Origin: Lentilactobacillus raoultii
GTDB taxonomy: Bacteria; Bacillota; Bacilli; Lactobacillales; Lactobacillaceae
NCBI RefSeq assembly: GCF_900411375.1
Contig: NZ_LS422988.1
Span: 1-64,000 of the forward strand
DNA: 64,000 nucleotides
Direction of reading: 5' to 3'
Numbering within the stretch: the first letter of the stretch is position 1; each line of letters begins with the position of its first letter. Positions 44,942 to 53,828 of this stretch are shown in pieces. The translations under genes were made by a program, and so were the position numbers. Below the pieces are notes generated by a model. The model saw nothing but the letters and a program-made list of their open reading frames with translations. It ran no database searches and was not told where the DNA came from.

Positions 44942-45778
44942 ATGGATTTTCAAAGAGTGATCATTATTGATATCGCGTCGCTTGGCATTGGCGAGGCCAG
45001 TGACGCTAATCGATATCATTCAGTGGGTGCCGATACGTTGGGACACATTGCCCAACGGACAAGTGGTCTAACTTTACCCACACTGACAAAGTTAGGATTG
45101 GGTAATAGTCGCTCTGACAATCCAATTGAAGGACTTCCTGCCGTTAAACAACCATTGGGGAACTACGGCAAGATTCATCTTGAAGGCTTGGGGAACCAGC
45201 CTCAGAGTGGGATTCGTGAAATGCTCGATTATCAGGATGGAATTCGGGTGACCAGTGTGATTGATCCGGTTGTCAAATATAGTGATGATTATGCACGGTC
45301 AGTGATGATTACTAATTATCAAAGTTACATCTCTAATCAGAGCTTGGCCGATATTGTTGCCGTGAATAAGGATTCGCTTGCGTTTCAAACATTGCATCAC
45401 GAAATCGTCTCACCCGTTAATGGTTTAGTTTATATGATTGTTCAAGGGTTACCGCGAGCAGCGGAAAACGGTGACTTAAAGAAGTATCTTGAAATTCTGA
45501 AAGAAACGGATCAACACATTGCTCAAGTGATCAATGAATTGCATCGAACGGATCTGTTGATCATTACTTCAAGCTTTGCCAATGATATGACAGTTGCGGT
45601 GTCGCCGACCCGTGAATATTTACCCTTGATCGTCTATTCACCAGATTACGAGTCGGGCCACTCAATCGGTATTCGTCATTCATTAGCTGATATCGGTGCG
45701 ACAATTGCTGAGGCCTTTTCATTAAACTATTCTAAGGAATCCGTTGGCCACAGCTTCTTAAGCGAGGTATCACTTTAA
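44942..45778 (+). CDS. Phosphopentomutase-like protein, shortened and missing metal ligands
   Basis: 278 residues; DeoB is about 390. ATG 44942 follows AAGGAG. The N-terminus (VIIIDIASLGIGEASDANRY, GADTLGHIA, LTLPTLTKLGLGN) and the end (TREYLPLIVYSP, LADIGATIAEAF, VGHSFL) are clearly DeoB-like (alkaline phosphatase superfamily). But the metal-binding stretch normally read as TADHGNDPT...TDHTREY is TSSFANDMT...VSPTREY here, so the Asp/His ligands are gone. The central cap with the phosphorylated Thr is largely absent. Probably not a mutase; a regulatory or binding role in the nucleoside operon is inferred. Confidence 0.75.
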   Translation: MDFQRVIIIDIASLGIGEASDANRYHSVGADTLGHIAQRTSGLTLPTLTKLGLGNSRSDNPIEGLPAVKQPLGNYGKIHLEGLGNQPQSGIREMLDYQDGIRVTSVIDPVVKYSDDYARSVMITNYQSYISNQSLADIVAVNKDSLAFQTLHHEIVSPVNGLVYMIVQGLPRAAENGDLKKYLEILKETDQHIAQVINELHRTDLLIITSSFANDMTVAVSPTREYLPLIVYSPDYESGHSIGIRHSLADIGATIAEAFSLNYSKESVGHSFLSEVSL

Positions 45779-45907
45779 AACGGGGTTTAACTATTAAAAC
45801 CAAATCTAATAATAAGGGGGATCGTCACGTCAAGGTAGTTTCTTGAGAGTGTTTTTTGCAATTATGCTTGTTTCGGTATCTAAAAACAGAAAAGAGGATT
45901 TCCGCAT

Positions 45908-47179
45908 ATGTATTTATTAATCAATATACTCGGGGTCATTGTTTACCTTGGGATTGCGCTCTTATTTTCCAAAAATCGCAAAGCCATCAACTGGCGTTCG
46001 GTGATTGTCGTCCTGGTGCTCAACCTGTTAATTGCCTTTATTTTGACTGAATTCAAATGGGGCCGGGATGCTGTTAAAGCTGCGGCTGACGGTTTTAACT
46101 GGTTAGTCCAGGTTGCCTATCAGGGGATTAATTTTGCTCTGCCTAACTGGGTTACCCCGCAATTTGGCGGAACAGCCAAATCGATGAACTTTGTGACCAG
46201 TGCACTGTTGCCAATTCTGATGATTGTGCCATTGTTCGATACGTTAACTTATATTGGTGTTTTACCTTGGATTATTAAGTGGGTTGGCCGCGGCCTGTCA
46301 TTTATTACCGGGGCACCGAAGTTTGAATCATTCTTTGCCGTTGAAATGATGTTTCTTGGTAACACTGAAGCACTGGCTGTTTCATCGTTGCAGTTAAAAC
46401 AAATGTCAGCTAAACGGAACCTGACTTTGGCCTTGATGTCAATGTCCTGTGTAACGGCGTCAATTATTGGTGCTTATACCCAAATGGTTCCAGGGCAATA
46501 CGTCTTGACCGCAATTCCGCTAAACGTGCTGAATGCGTTGGTTATTACCAGCATTTTAAATCCGGTCACTGTGACACCGGAAGAAGATACGATTGCCAAA
46601 ATGGGTGGCAGCGGGGCTGACAGTGCGGTTGCCATTGAAGAAGGTGAAGTTGGTGAAAATGGTAAGAAAGAACCCTACTTCTCATTTCTTGGTGATTCCA
46701 TCCTAGGTGCCGGCCGCTTGATTTTAATCATTGCCGCTAACGTTATCGCCTTTGTTGCCTTAGCTGCATTGATTGACAAAATTTTGGCACTGTTTAACCC
46801 GTGGTTGTCTTTGGAACACATTCTCGGTATTATTATGTTCCCATTTGCTTGGCTGATGGGGCTGGATGTTAGTCATGCCTTCCAATTTGCCCAATTTATG
46901 GGTATGAAGTTGGTAACCAACGAATTCGTTGTGATGGGTAAGATTGCCGGAACAATTCATAATCTGTCGATCTTCCCGGCCCACTATCAGGCCCAACTCA
47001 CCGTCTTCATTACGTCATTTGCCAACTTCTCGACAACTGGGATGATCATCGGTGCCTTCAAAGGATTGGTTGATAAAAAGAAAAATGATTTGATTAGTAA
47101 AAATGTTGGCATTATGTTACTATCCGGTATTTTAGTATCACTAATGTCTGCCGGAATTGTTGGTCTTTTTGTATGGTAA
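45908..47179 (+). CDS. nupC: NupC/CNT-family nucleoside transporter
   Basis: 423 residues. Concentrative nucleoside transporter features: ALLFSKNRKAINWRSV after TM1, the FVTSALLPILMIVPLFDTL and FFAVEMMFLGNTEAL segments (substrate-binding hairpin region), and the C-terminal FANFSTTGMIIGAF helix. H+- or Na+-coupled nucleoside uptake feeds the hydrolase downstream. AGAGGA precedes ATG 45908. Confidence 0.92.
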   Translation: MYLLINILGVIVYLGIALLFSKNRKAINWRSVIVVLVLNLLIAFILTEFKWGRDAVKAAADGFNWLVQVAYQGINFALPNWVTPQFGGTAKSMNFVTSALLPILMIVPLFDTLTYIGVLPWIIKWVGRGLSFITGAPKFESFFAVEMMFLGNTEALAVSSLQLKQMSAKRNLTLALMSMSCVTASIIGAYTQMVPGQYVLTAIPLNVLNALVITSILNPVTVTPEEDTIAKMGGSGADSAVAIEEGEVGENGKKEPYFSFLGDSILGAGRLILIIAANVIAFVALAALIDKILALFNPWLSLEHILGIIMFPFAWLMGLDVSHAFQFAQFMGMKLVTNEFVVMGKIAGTIHNLSIFPAHYQAQLTVFITSFANFSTTGMIIGAFKGLVDKKKNDLISKNVGIMLLSGILVSLMSAGIVGLFVW

Positions 47180-47209
47180 AATTACAAATTCGAAAGTTAG
47201 GTTTTATTT

Positions 47210-48523
47210 TTGGATAAGTTACAAAGAGAAGAGGCCGTAGCTAATAAACTGCGGCTCAGTGAAGCGTTTCGGGATAAACAGCTCATTAAGCGTGAAATTA
47301 TTGCCGGAATTACCGGATTCTTTGCAATTTCATATATCATTATTGTAAATCCAATGATTTTAAAAGATGCGGGGATTCCGACCGGCCTGAGTGTCTTCGC
47401 AACCATCATCGCCTCATTAATTGGTTGCTTAATCATGGGCTTCTGGGCGAATGCACCGGTCATTTTAACACCTGGAATGGGGGTTAATGCTTTCTTCACG
47501 TATACCGTTGTTGTGGCAATGGGGTTGTCATGGCAGGAGGCCTTAGCCATCTCCATAGTTGCCAGCGCAATTTACGTGGTGATTGCCTTTACCCGGTTAA
47601 GCCAAATTCTGGCTGACGGGATTCCGGATGCCTTAAAAGCAGGGATTACTGCCGGAATCGGCTTGTTTTTGGTCGAGATTGGTCTGGAAAAAGCTCAGTT
47701 GATTCAGGCCGGCAAGAGCTCAATTTTAGCTCTTGGTGACTTAACACAACCGGCTACGCTATTAGCGATGTTTGGATTGCTGCTGACACTGTTTCTCTAC
47801 GTTCGAAATGTAACTGGTGGTTTCTTTATCGGGATTTTTGTCACATCCCTATTGGGGATCTTGTTTGGCATTAAAGATCAAACGTCGCCATCGGTTAGTC
47901 TTGGTGATATTGGCCATTATTCAAAGATTTTATTCAAGGGTAATTTCAATCACCTCGTGAGCATCACGTTTGTGTTAGCCGTCTTTTCGATGACCATGAT
48001 CCTGGTGTTTGAATCGATGGGGCTATTGGAAGGCATCATGCCCAATCCCAAAAAGTTCAAACGGGCCTTTCAAGCAAGTTCAGTTACCAGCCTGCTGTCA
48101 GGTGCTTTAGGAACCAGTCCGACAGTTGCGGCCGCAGAAAGTGCTTCGGCAATTGAAAGCGGTGGCCGAACGGGGATTACCGCAATTGTTGCCGGCCTGA
48201 TGTTTGGCCTCTCCATGTTTTTTATCCCATTGCTGTCGTTTGTTCCACAAGCCGCAATTGCCCCCGTGATTATTATTACAGGGGCGCTGATGATGAATCA
48301 GCTGAGTCGAATTAATATGTTTGATTTTTCAGATTGGTTTCCGGCCTTTTTGATTGTGGTGCTAATCCCATTTACTACCAGCATTTCAACCGGATTGGCG
48401 TTTGGATTCGTTGCTTATCCAATTTTAAAGATTGCGGCGGGCCGAGCGCGGGAGCTCACCACCGCGACGTATATTTTAGGTGGCTTGTTCCTATGCGACT
48501 TGATTCTTTCAGCATTACTGTAG
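47210..48523 (+). CDS. AzgA/PbuG-type hypoxanthine/guanine permease (NCS2)
   Basis: 437 residues from TTG 47210 (weak TTAGG site). EIIAGITGFFAISYIIIVNP and TPGMGVNAFFTYTVV are the AzgA-type NCS2 signatures; GTSPTVAAAESASAIESGGR near residue 300 is the conserved substrate loop. Purine base uptake. Lies 30 bases after nupC, same operon. Confidence 0.9.
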   Translation: MDKLQREEAVANKLRLSEAFRDKQLIKREIIAGITGFFAISYIIIVNPMILKDAGIPTGLSVFATIIASLIGCLIMGFWANAPVILTPGMGVNAFFTYTVVVAMGLSWQEALAISIVASAIYVVIAFTRLSQILADGIPDALKAGITAGIGLFLVEIGLEKAQLIQAGKSSILALGDLTQPATLLAMFGLLLTLFLYVRNVTGGFFIGIFVTSLLGILFGIKDQTSPSVSLGDIGHYSKILFKGNFNHLVSITFVLAVFSMTMILVFESMGLLEGIMPNPKKFKRAFQASSVTSLLSGALGTSPTVAAAESASAIESGGRTGITAIVAGLMFGLSMFFIPLLSFVPQAAIAPVIIITGALMMNQLSRINMFDFSDWFPAFLIVVLIPFTTSISTGLAFGFVAYPILKIAAGRARELTTATYILGGLFLCDLILSALL

Positions 48524-48537
48524 GTGATAACTAGTTG

Positions 48538-48585
48538 ATCCGGCAGTTCTTCCAACCAAATAGCCAAACTGGTTGGCAATGCCGG
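48538..48585 (+). promoter_or_regulatory. Nested hairpin between the permease and nucleoside hydrolase genes
   Basis: Outer arms CCGGCA/TGCCGG and inner arms CCAACCA/TGGTTGG form one long stem ending about 15 bases before the GGAG ribosome site. There is no T run, so it is more likely an mRNA processing or translation-control element than a terminator. Confidence 0.4.
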
Positions 48586-48611
48586 GTGGCATCTAAAGGA
48601 GAAACTTAAAA

Positions 48612-49529
48612 ATGACAATTAAGATTGTAATGGATACTGATCCGGGAATCGATGATGCAGCGGCGTTAACTATGGCATTAAATGATCCCCAAATTGAGGT
48701 TAAATTGATTACCAGTGTTGCTGGCAACGTTACGGTTGATAAGACGACCCGAAATGCACAAAAAATCGTGCGGTTCTTTAATAAAGATGTGCCGGTTGCC
48801 GCTGGTGCCAAACAACCATTAATTAAAGAATTTGAAGATGCAGCTCGAATCCATGGTGAATCGGGAATGCCAGGATATGATTTCCCTGAGGATCTGTCAA
48901 AACCACTGGATAAAAGTGCGGTCGAAGCGTTACGTGACACGATTATGAGTAGTGACGAGAAAATCACATTGGTGCCAACCGGATCGTATACCAATATTGC
49001 CCTATTGTTTAGTGAATATCCGGAAGTTAAGGCGCATATCAAAAGAATTGTTGCCATGGGTGGTTCGCTTGGAATGGGGAACATGACCAGTGCGGCGGAA
49101 TTTAATGTCTTTACTGATCCGGATGCTGCCAAGATTATGTATCATGCCGGGATTCCGATTACGATGGTTGGCCTTGATATTACGATGAAAGCCCTATTGA
49201 CACCAACTTCACTTCAAAAGCTTGAAACTATGAACAAAACTGGTAAGATGCTGCATGATATCATGATTCATGATGGTGATAATAGTGCACAGGGCATCGC
49301 GATGCACGATGTTAACACAATCTTTTATCTGTTGCATCCTGAAGCGATCAAAACTCAGCCAATATGGATTGATATCGTGACAGATGGCCCGGCAATTGGT
49401 GAAACGGTTGGCGACATTCGTGGAGCCTACCATCATGGTCAAACTAACGCGGATGTCTGTGTCGATATTGATGCGGAAGCCTTTAATCAGTGGTTCTTAA
49501 AGGAAGTTGCCGCAATTAAGGAACCTTAA
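48612..49529 (+). CDS. Inosine/uridine-preferring nucleoside hydrolase
   Basis: 305 residues. N-terminal Asp cluster VMDTDPGIDDAAAL (Ca2+ and ribose binding) and the central GGSLGMGNMTSAAEFNVFTD motif, with a C-terminal Asp-containing strand, define the IunH/Rih family. It splits imported ribonucleosides into base and ribose. AAGGAG precedes ATG 48612. Confidence 0.93.
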   Translation: MTIKIVMDTDPGIDDAAALTMALNDPQIEVKLITSVAGNVTVDKTTRNAQKIVRFFNKDVPVAAGAKQPLIKEFEDAARIHGESGMPGYDFPEDLSKPLDKSAVEALRDTIMSSDEKITLVPTGSYTNIALLFSEYPEVKAHIKRIVAMGGSLGMGNMTSAAEFNVFTDPDAAKIMYHAGIPITMVGLDITMKALLTPTSLQKLETMNKTGKMLHDIMIHDGDNSAQGIAMHDVNTIFYLLHPEAIKTQPIWIDIVTDGPAIGETVGDIRGAYHHGQTNADVCVDIDAEAFNQWFLKEVAAIKEP

Positions 49530-49546
49530 TTTAGTATGATTTGCCA

Positions 49547-49588
49547 TAAAACGTCCCCTGATCTGCTTCAAGATCGGTGGGCGTTTAT
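49547..49588 (+). terminator. Terminator of the nucleoside operon
   Basis: AAACGTCCCCTGATC pairs with GATCGGTGGGCGTTT, followed by ATTTTTTG. Confidence 0.8.
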
Positions 49589-49674
49589 TTTTTGAGGCTG
49601 CGAGGGCTTGCTTGCCAGGCCATTGTCACCTATTATTAAAAGCAGATGGTCAATTATCAAAGTGGGTGAGTGAG

Positions 49675-50958
49675 TTGAATGACTTTGATCAAGAATTAAT
49701 TGAATCGTTATTTATTAAATATGCCAAAATCAATACCCGATCGAACCCGGCCAGCCCGACCGTGCCAACGACACCTGGGCAAGTTGAATTGGCTCAGGCA
49801 ATTGTTGAAGATTTAAAAAATTTAGGCATCAAAAAGGTGACCTATGATACTGACAGTGGTTATGCACTGGCAGAATTACCGGGTAATTCCGATAAAGCTT
49901 TGACGCCAATTGGGTTCATTGCCCATTTGGATACGGCGGATTTTAATGCCGAAAATATTTCACCGCAAATTCATGCCAATTATTCGGGTGATGACATTGT
50001 CTTGAACCGTAAAAAGGGCTTGGCTTTGAGTCCTAAACAATTTCCTAATTTGAAAAAAGTTGTTGGCCAACGATTAATTACAACGGATGGCAACACACTG
50101 TTGGGAGCAGATGATAAAGCAGGCATTGCAGAAATTATTGGTGCGTTGGCTTATTTATTAAAGCATCCTGAAATCGAACACGGCCCAGTTGAGGTGGCTT
50201 TTGGACCCGATGAAGAAATTGGCCGGGGTGCCAAGCGGTTTCCGGCAAAAGCTTTTGCGGCGCGCTTTGCTTATACAATGGACAATGGTCATTTGGGTCA
50301 GATTGAACCGGAAACGTTTAATGCTTCCCAAGCTGAGATTCGAATTAAAGGAACTGCCGTTCATCCGGGAGACGCCTTTGGACTAATGGTTAATGCAATT
50401 AGCTTGGCAAATGAAATTGTTTCATCCTTACCTAAAAATGAGGTGCCGGAAAAGAGTCGGGGTCATCAAGGTTTCTTCTTAGTGAGCGATTTTAAGGCAA
50501 CTATTTCACAGGCCCATCTGATGATTATGATTCGTGATTTTGATACGGATCAGTTTCATCAAAAGGAGCGGTTACTTGAAACCATCGTGAATAATATTAA
50601 CGCTCGATACCAGGAACCAAGAATCGCTTTGAAGATTGACGAACAGTATCAAAATATTGGCGATACCATTCGACAACATCCTTACGTGATGAACTTGGTT
50701 TTGGATACTTATCGCCGATTGGGAATCAAGCCCGATATCACACCATTTCGAGGTGGTACGGATGGCAATGCCATCACAGCTAAGGGCATTCCAACGCCGA
50801 ACTTGTTTAACGGGGGCGATAATTTTCACGGCCCCTATGAATATGTCACTACTGAAGCAATGGTCACGGTGGCCAAAGTAATTGTCGAAATTTTAAAGGA
50901 ACATGTTCGTCAATTTGGTCATGAGGATCGACGGCCGGTTTCTTTTGATAATAGATAA
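49675..50958 (+). CDS. pepT: Peptidase T (tripeptide aminopeptidase, M20)
   Basis: 427 residues from TTG 49675. An earlier frame start at 49612 lies right behind the terminator and adds a non-family tail. M20 metal ligands: IAHLDTAD (His, Asp), LLGADDKAG (Asp), FGPDEEIGRG (Glu pair), TMDNGHLG, and HGPYEY near the C-terminus (His). FIKYAKINTRSN is the usual PepT start. Cleaves the N-terminal residue of tripeptides. Confidence 0.92.
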   Translation: MNDFDQELIESLFIKYAKINTRSNPASPTVPTTPGQVELAQAIVEDLKNLGIKKVTYDTDSGYALAELPGNSDKALTPIGFIAHLDTADFNAENISPQIHANYSGDDIVLNRKKGLALSPKQFPNLKKVVGQRLITTDGNTLLGADDKAGIAEIIGALAYLLKHPEIEHGPVEVAFGPDEEIGRGAKRFPAKAFAARFAYTMDNGHLGQIEPETFNASQAEIRIKGTAVHPGDAFGLMVNAISLANEIVSSLPKNEVPEKSRGHQGFFLVSDFKATISQAHLMIMIRDFDTDQFHQKERLLETIVNNINARYQEPRIALKIDEQYQNIGDTIRQHPYVMNLVLDTYRRLGIKPDITPFRGGTDGNAITAKGIPTPNLFNGGDNFHGPYEYVTTEAMVTVAKVIVEILKEHVRQFGHEDRRPVSFDNR

Positions 50959-50968
50959 CTTAAGCATT

Positions 50969-50996
50969 AAGTTCGGGTGAGGATCCGGACTTTTTC
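50969..50996 (+). terminator. Intrinsic terminator after pepT
   Basis: AAGTTCGG-gtgaggat-CCGGACTT followed by TTTC. Confidence 0.65.
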
Positions 50997-51119
50997 TTAT
51001 TGCTCGAAAAGTGGTCGATAACCGATTATAATTTTAAATATGGGAAATGACGGATTTTTGAAAAGTTATTCCAGACTAGTCCTTGTCATGTCAACGATTT
51101 TAAGGTAAAGTAGAATAAG

Positions 51120-51142
51120 ACGTGAAACAGAATTGTTTCACA
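51120..51142 (+). promoter_or_regulatory. GTGAAACA/TGTTTCAC inverted repeat before rsmG
   Basis: CGTGAAACA (51121-51129) and TGTTTCACA (51134-51142) are perfect inverted arms around GAAT. Each arm equals a parS half-site (TGTTTCAC/GTGAAACA), but in inside-out order. They lie next to the parAB genes. Either a hairpin in the rsmG leader or a variant ParB contact site. Confidence 0.4.
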
Positions 51143-51161
51143 TTCCAGGAGAAGTTAATTC

Positions 51162-51896
51162 ATGACGATAGAACAATTTATTAAGGCGCTTTTGGCGCAT
51201 AACATTCAAGTAACCGAAGATCAATTAGACCAGTTTGAGGCCTATTTCAAGCTATTAGTTGCAACAAATGAGCATGTTAACCTGACGACAATTACAGAAA
51301 AGTCAGAGGTTTATTTAAAACATTTCTATGATTCGATTACGCCGGCTCTTTTTGTTTCACAGATTCGTGAGGCACCAATTTCACTTTGCGATGTTGGTGC
51401 AGGGGCTGGTTTCCCATCAATTCCACTTAAAATTCTTTTTCCACAGTTAAAAATTACCATTGTCGATTCACTCAATAAGCGTATTCGCTTTTTGACCGAA
51501 CTGGTAGATCAACTGCGGCTGAATGATGTTAGATTGGTTCATTCCCGCGCGGAAGAATTCGGTAACCGAAAGTCTCCGGATCGCCAATCCTTTGACATCG
51601 TCACGGCCAGAGCGGTTGCCAGGTTAACCGTTTTAAGTGAACTTTGTCTGCCATTGGTTAAAGTCGGTGGCCAAATGATTGCGATGAAAGCAGCCAAGGC
51701 GGAGGATGAGTTGAAAGCTGCTGAGAAGGCCATCATGATTCTGGGTGGCCAGTTTCAGGCTGATCATGCGTTTACACTGCCAATTTCAGATGAGCAGCGT
51801 CACTTGATTGTGATTAAAAAAATTAAAGGAACACCAAAAAAATATCCACGAAAGCCGGGAACTCCAAATCGAGAACCCTTAGGTGAAAGTCATTAA
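51162..51896 (+). CDS. rsmG: 16S rRNA (guanine-527-N7)-methyltransferase RsmG
   Basis: 244 residues. [20 protein letters not shown], then the SAM-binding motif [17 protein letters not shown], and [20 protein letters not shown] are the RsmG/GidB signatures. The basic tail ([19 protein letters not shown]) is standard. Classical neighbour of parAB near the chromosome origin. AGGAGAAG precedes ATG 51162. Confidence 0.95.
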   Translation: MTIEQFIKALLAHNIQVTEDQLDQFEAYFKLLVATNEHVNLTTITEKSEVYLKHFYDSITPALFVSQIREAPISLCDVGAGAGFPSIPLKILFPQLKITIVDSLNKRIRFLTELVDQLRLNDVRLVHSRAEEFGNRKSPDRQSFDIVTARAVARLTVLSELCLPLVKVGGQMIAMKAAKAEDELKAAEKAIMILGGQFQADHAFTLPISDEQRHLIVIKKIKGTPKKYPRKPGTPNREPLGESH

Positions 51897-51921
51897 GAAT
51901 AGGAAAGGAGGCAGACCTGCC

Positions 51922-52689
51922 ATGTCATACGTGATTGCACTTGCCAATCAGAAGGGTGGCGTCGGTAAAACGACCACGGCAGTTAACCTGGGGGCCGGAA
52001 TGGCCTCATTGGGTAAAAAAGTCTTGCTGGTTGATGCGGATGCCCAAGGAAATGCGACCAGTGGTGTCGGCATTGCCAAATCAGAAATCAATAAAGAAAT
52101 TTACGACGTTTTGGTTAATGAAGAACCCATGCAGGAAGCAATTGTTCACACGGCACATAAAGGGTTGGACATTGTTCCGGCAACCATTCAGCTATCAGGT
52201 GCAGAAATTGAATTAACCCCCCAGATGGCTCGTGAAACCCGGTTGAAAGCGGCACTGGATGTTGTCAAGGATCAATATGATTATGTATTAATTGATTGTC
52301 CGCCGTCATTAGGGTTAATTACCATTAATGCTTTTACAGCGAGCGATTCGATTCTCATTCCGGTTCAAAGCGAGTATTATGCTTTGGAAGGGTTGAGTCA
52401 ATTACTTAATACCGTGCAGTTGGTTCGAAAACATTTTAATCCGGATCTGAAAATTGAAGGGGTCCTTTTAACGATGTTTGATGCGCGAACCAACCTGGGG
52501 GTTCAGGTTAACCAGGAAGTTCGAAAGTATTTTAAAAATGATGTTTATAAAACAGTGATTCCAAGAAATGTCCGCCTATCGGAAGCCCCGAGTTATGGAC
52601 TGCCGATTATGGATTATGACCCTAAGTCAAAGGGTGCAGAAAAGTATATGAAACTGGCGAAGGAGGTGCTGGCGAACCATGGTGAATAA
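51922..52689 (+). CDS. parA: ParA/Soj chromosome-partitioning ATPase
   Basis: 255 residues. Deviant Walker A KGGVGKTTTAVNLG, VDADAQGNATSG, and the later LIDCPPSLGLIT motif. ATG 51922 follows AAAGGAGG; the in-frame ATG at 51883 overlaps rsmG and has no ribosome site. Acts with ParB in origin segregation and DnaA control. Confidence 0.95.
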   Translation: MSYVIALANQKGGVGKTTTAVNLGAGMASLGKKVLLVDADAQGNATSGVGIAKSEINKEIYDVLVNEEPMQEAIVHTAHKGLDIVPATIQLSGAEIELTPQMARETRLKAALDVVKDQYDYVLIDCPPSLGLITINAFTASDSILIPVQSEYYALEGLSQLLNTVQLVRKHFNPDLKIEGVLLTMFDARTNLGVQVNQEVRKYFKNDVYKTVIPRNVRLSEAPSYGLPIMDYDPKSKGAEKYMKLAKEVLANHGE

Positions 52690-53563
52690 GAAAAAGCCAA
52701 CTGGGCTGGGAAAGGGAATTGAAGCCCTTTTTCAAGACAATACGGTTGATACGAGTAAGGAAACGGTTATCGATATTAAGGTCAGCGAAGTAAAGCCTAA
52801 TCCATATCAGCCACGCCACCGATTTGATCAAAAGGCACTGGAGGATTTGGCACTTTCTATTAAAAATTCCGGTGTTTTTCAACCGATTATTGTTCGCCAA
52901 CCGGATCCGGCCGTCGAGTCTTACCAACTGCTAACGGGAGAACGCCGGTTGCGAGCTTCCAAAATTGCCCAACAGAAAACGATTCCGGCAATTGTTCGGG
53001 ATGTCAATGAAGAACAAATGATGGAAATCGCGGTTTTGGAAAACTTGCAGCGCGAAGATCTGACCACATTGGAAGAGGCTGAAGCTTATAATATGCTGAT
53101 GACCAGATTGGATCTGACCCAAGCACAGGTCGCCCAAAAGCTGGGTAAGAGTCGGCCGTACATTGCTAATTATTTGCGGATCTTGGGGTTGCCGACCGAA
53201 GTCAAACAAATGCTTGAAGATCATAAATTATCGATGGGTCAGGCCAGAACGTTGTTATCTGTTAATAATAAGCAGGAATTGATTAAGCTGGCTCGAAAAT
53301 CGGTTGCTGAATCAATGACCGTTCGCCAGTTGGAACGGGCAGCTGCTAAAATTAATGGTAAAAATGGCACCAAAAAGAAGCGGGCCCAGCGCAAATCACC
53401 ATTTGTCCGAGCTTCGGAAGGTCAACTCCAGGAAAAATTTGGCACGCCGGTTTCAATCGTGAATTCTTCTCGAAAAAAGGGGAAGGGGAAAATTGAAATC
53501 GAGTATCTGTCTACTGAGGATTTGAATCGAATACTAGCCTTACTAGATGTTAATTTGGATTAG
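52679..53563 (+). CDS. parB: ParB/Spo0J chromosome-partitioning protein
   Basis: 294 residues. N-terminal GLGKGIEALFQ, ParB-N motifs PNPYQPR and LLTGERRLRASKIA (CTP/arginine patch), the HTH LTQAQVAQKLGKSRPYIANY, and a basic linker to the dimer domain. Overlaps the parA stop by 11 bases. Binds parS and spreads as a CTP-dependent clamp. Confidence 0.95.
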   Translation: MVNKKKPTGLGKGIEALFQDNTVDTSKETVIDIKVSEVKPNPYQPRHRFDQKALEDLALSIKNSGVFQPIIVRQPDPAVESYQLLTGERRLRASKIAQQKTIPAIVRDVNEEQMMEIAVLENLQREDLTTLEEAEAYNMLMTRLDLTQAQVAQKLGKSRPYIANYLRILGLPTEVKQMLEDHKLSMGQARTLLSVNNKQELIKLARKSVAESMTVRQLERAAAKINGKNGTKKKRAQRKSPFVRASEGQLQEKFGTPVSIVNSSRKKGKGKIEIEYLSTEDLNRILALLDVNLD

Positions 53564-53608
53564 TCAGTCGAAAGCAAAATTTGTCACCTTTAGAAAGGAT
53601 GGTCAAAT

Positions 53609-53803
53609 ATGTATGGTCTCCATGATTTAGTTGAAATGAAGAAGCCACATCCATGTGGTACCAATCGTTGGGAAATCATCCGAATGGGCGCTGATATCAA
53701 AATTCAATGCACCGGGTGTGGACACATTGTAATGATGCCAAGAAGAGAATTTAACCGAAAAATGAAAAAGTTGCTGCAAAAAGCTGAAAGTTCAGAAAAC
53801 TAG
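53609..53803 (+). CDS. DUF951 family protein
   Basis: 64 residues with the family pattern VEMKKPHPCG ... RMGADIKIQCTGCGHIVMMPR: four Cys/His positions (CG and CTGCGH) that suggest a small metal-binding protein. Conserved between parB and ychF in Firmicutes; function unknown. AAAGGA upstream. Confidence 0.9.
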   Translation: MYGLHDLVEMKKPHPCGTNRWEIIRMGADIKIQCTGCGHIVMMPRREFNRKMKKLLQKAESSEN

Positions 53804-53828
53804 GATTAGAAAGAAGAGTTGTTAAGTT

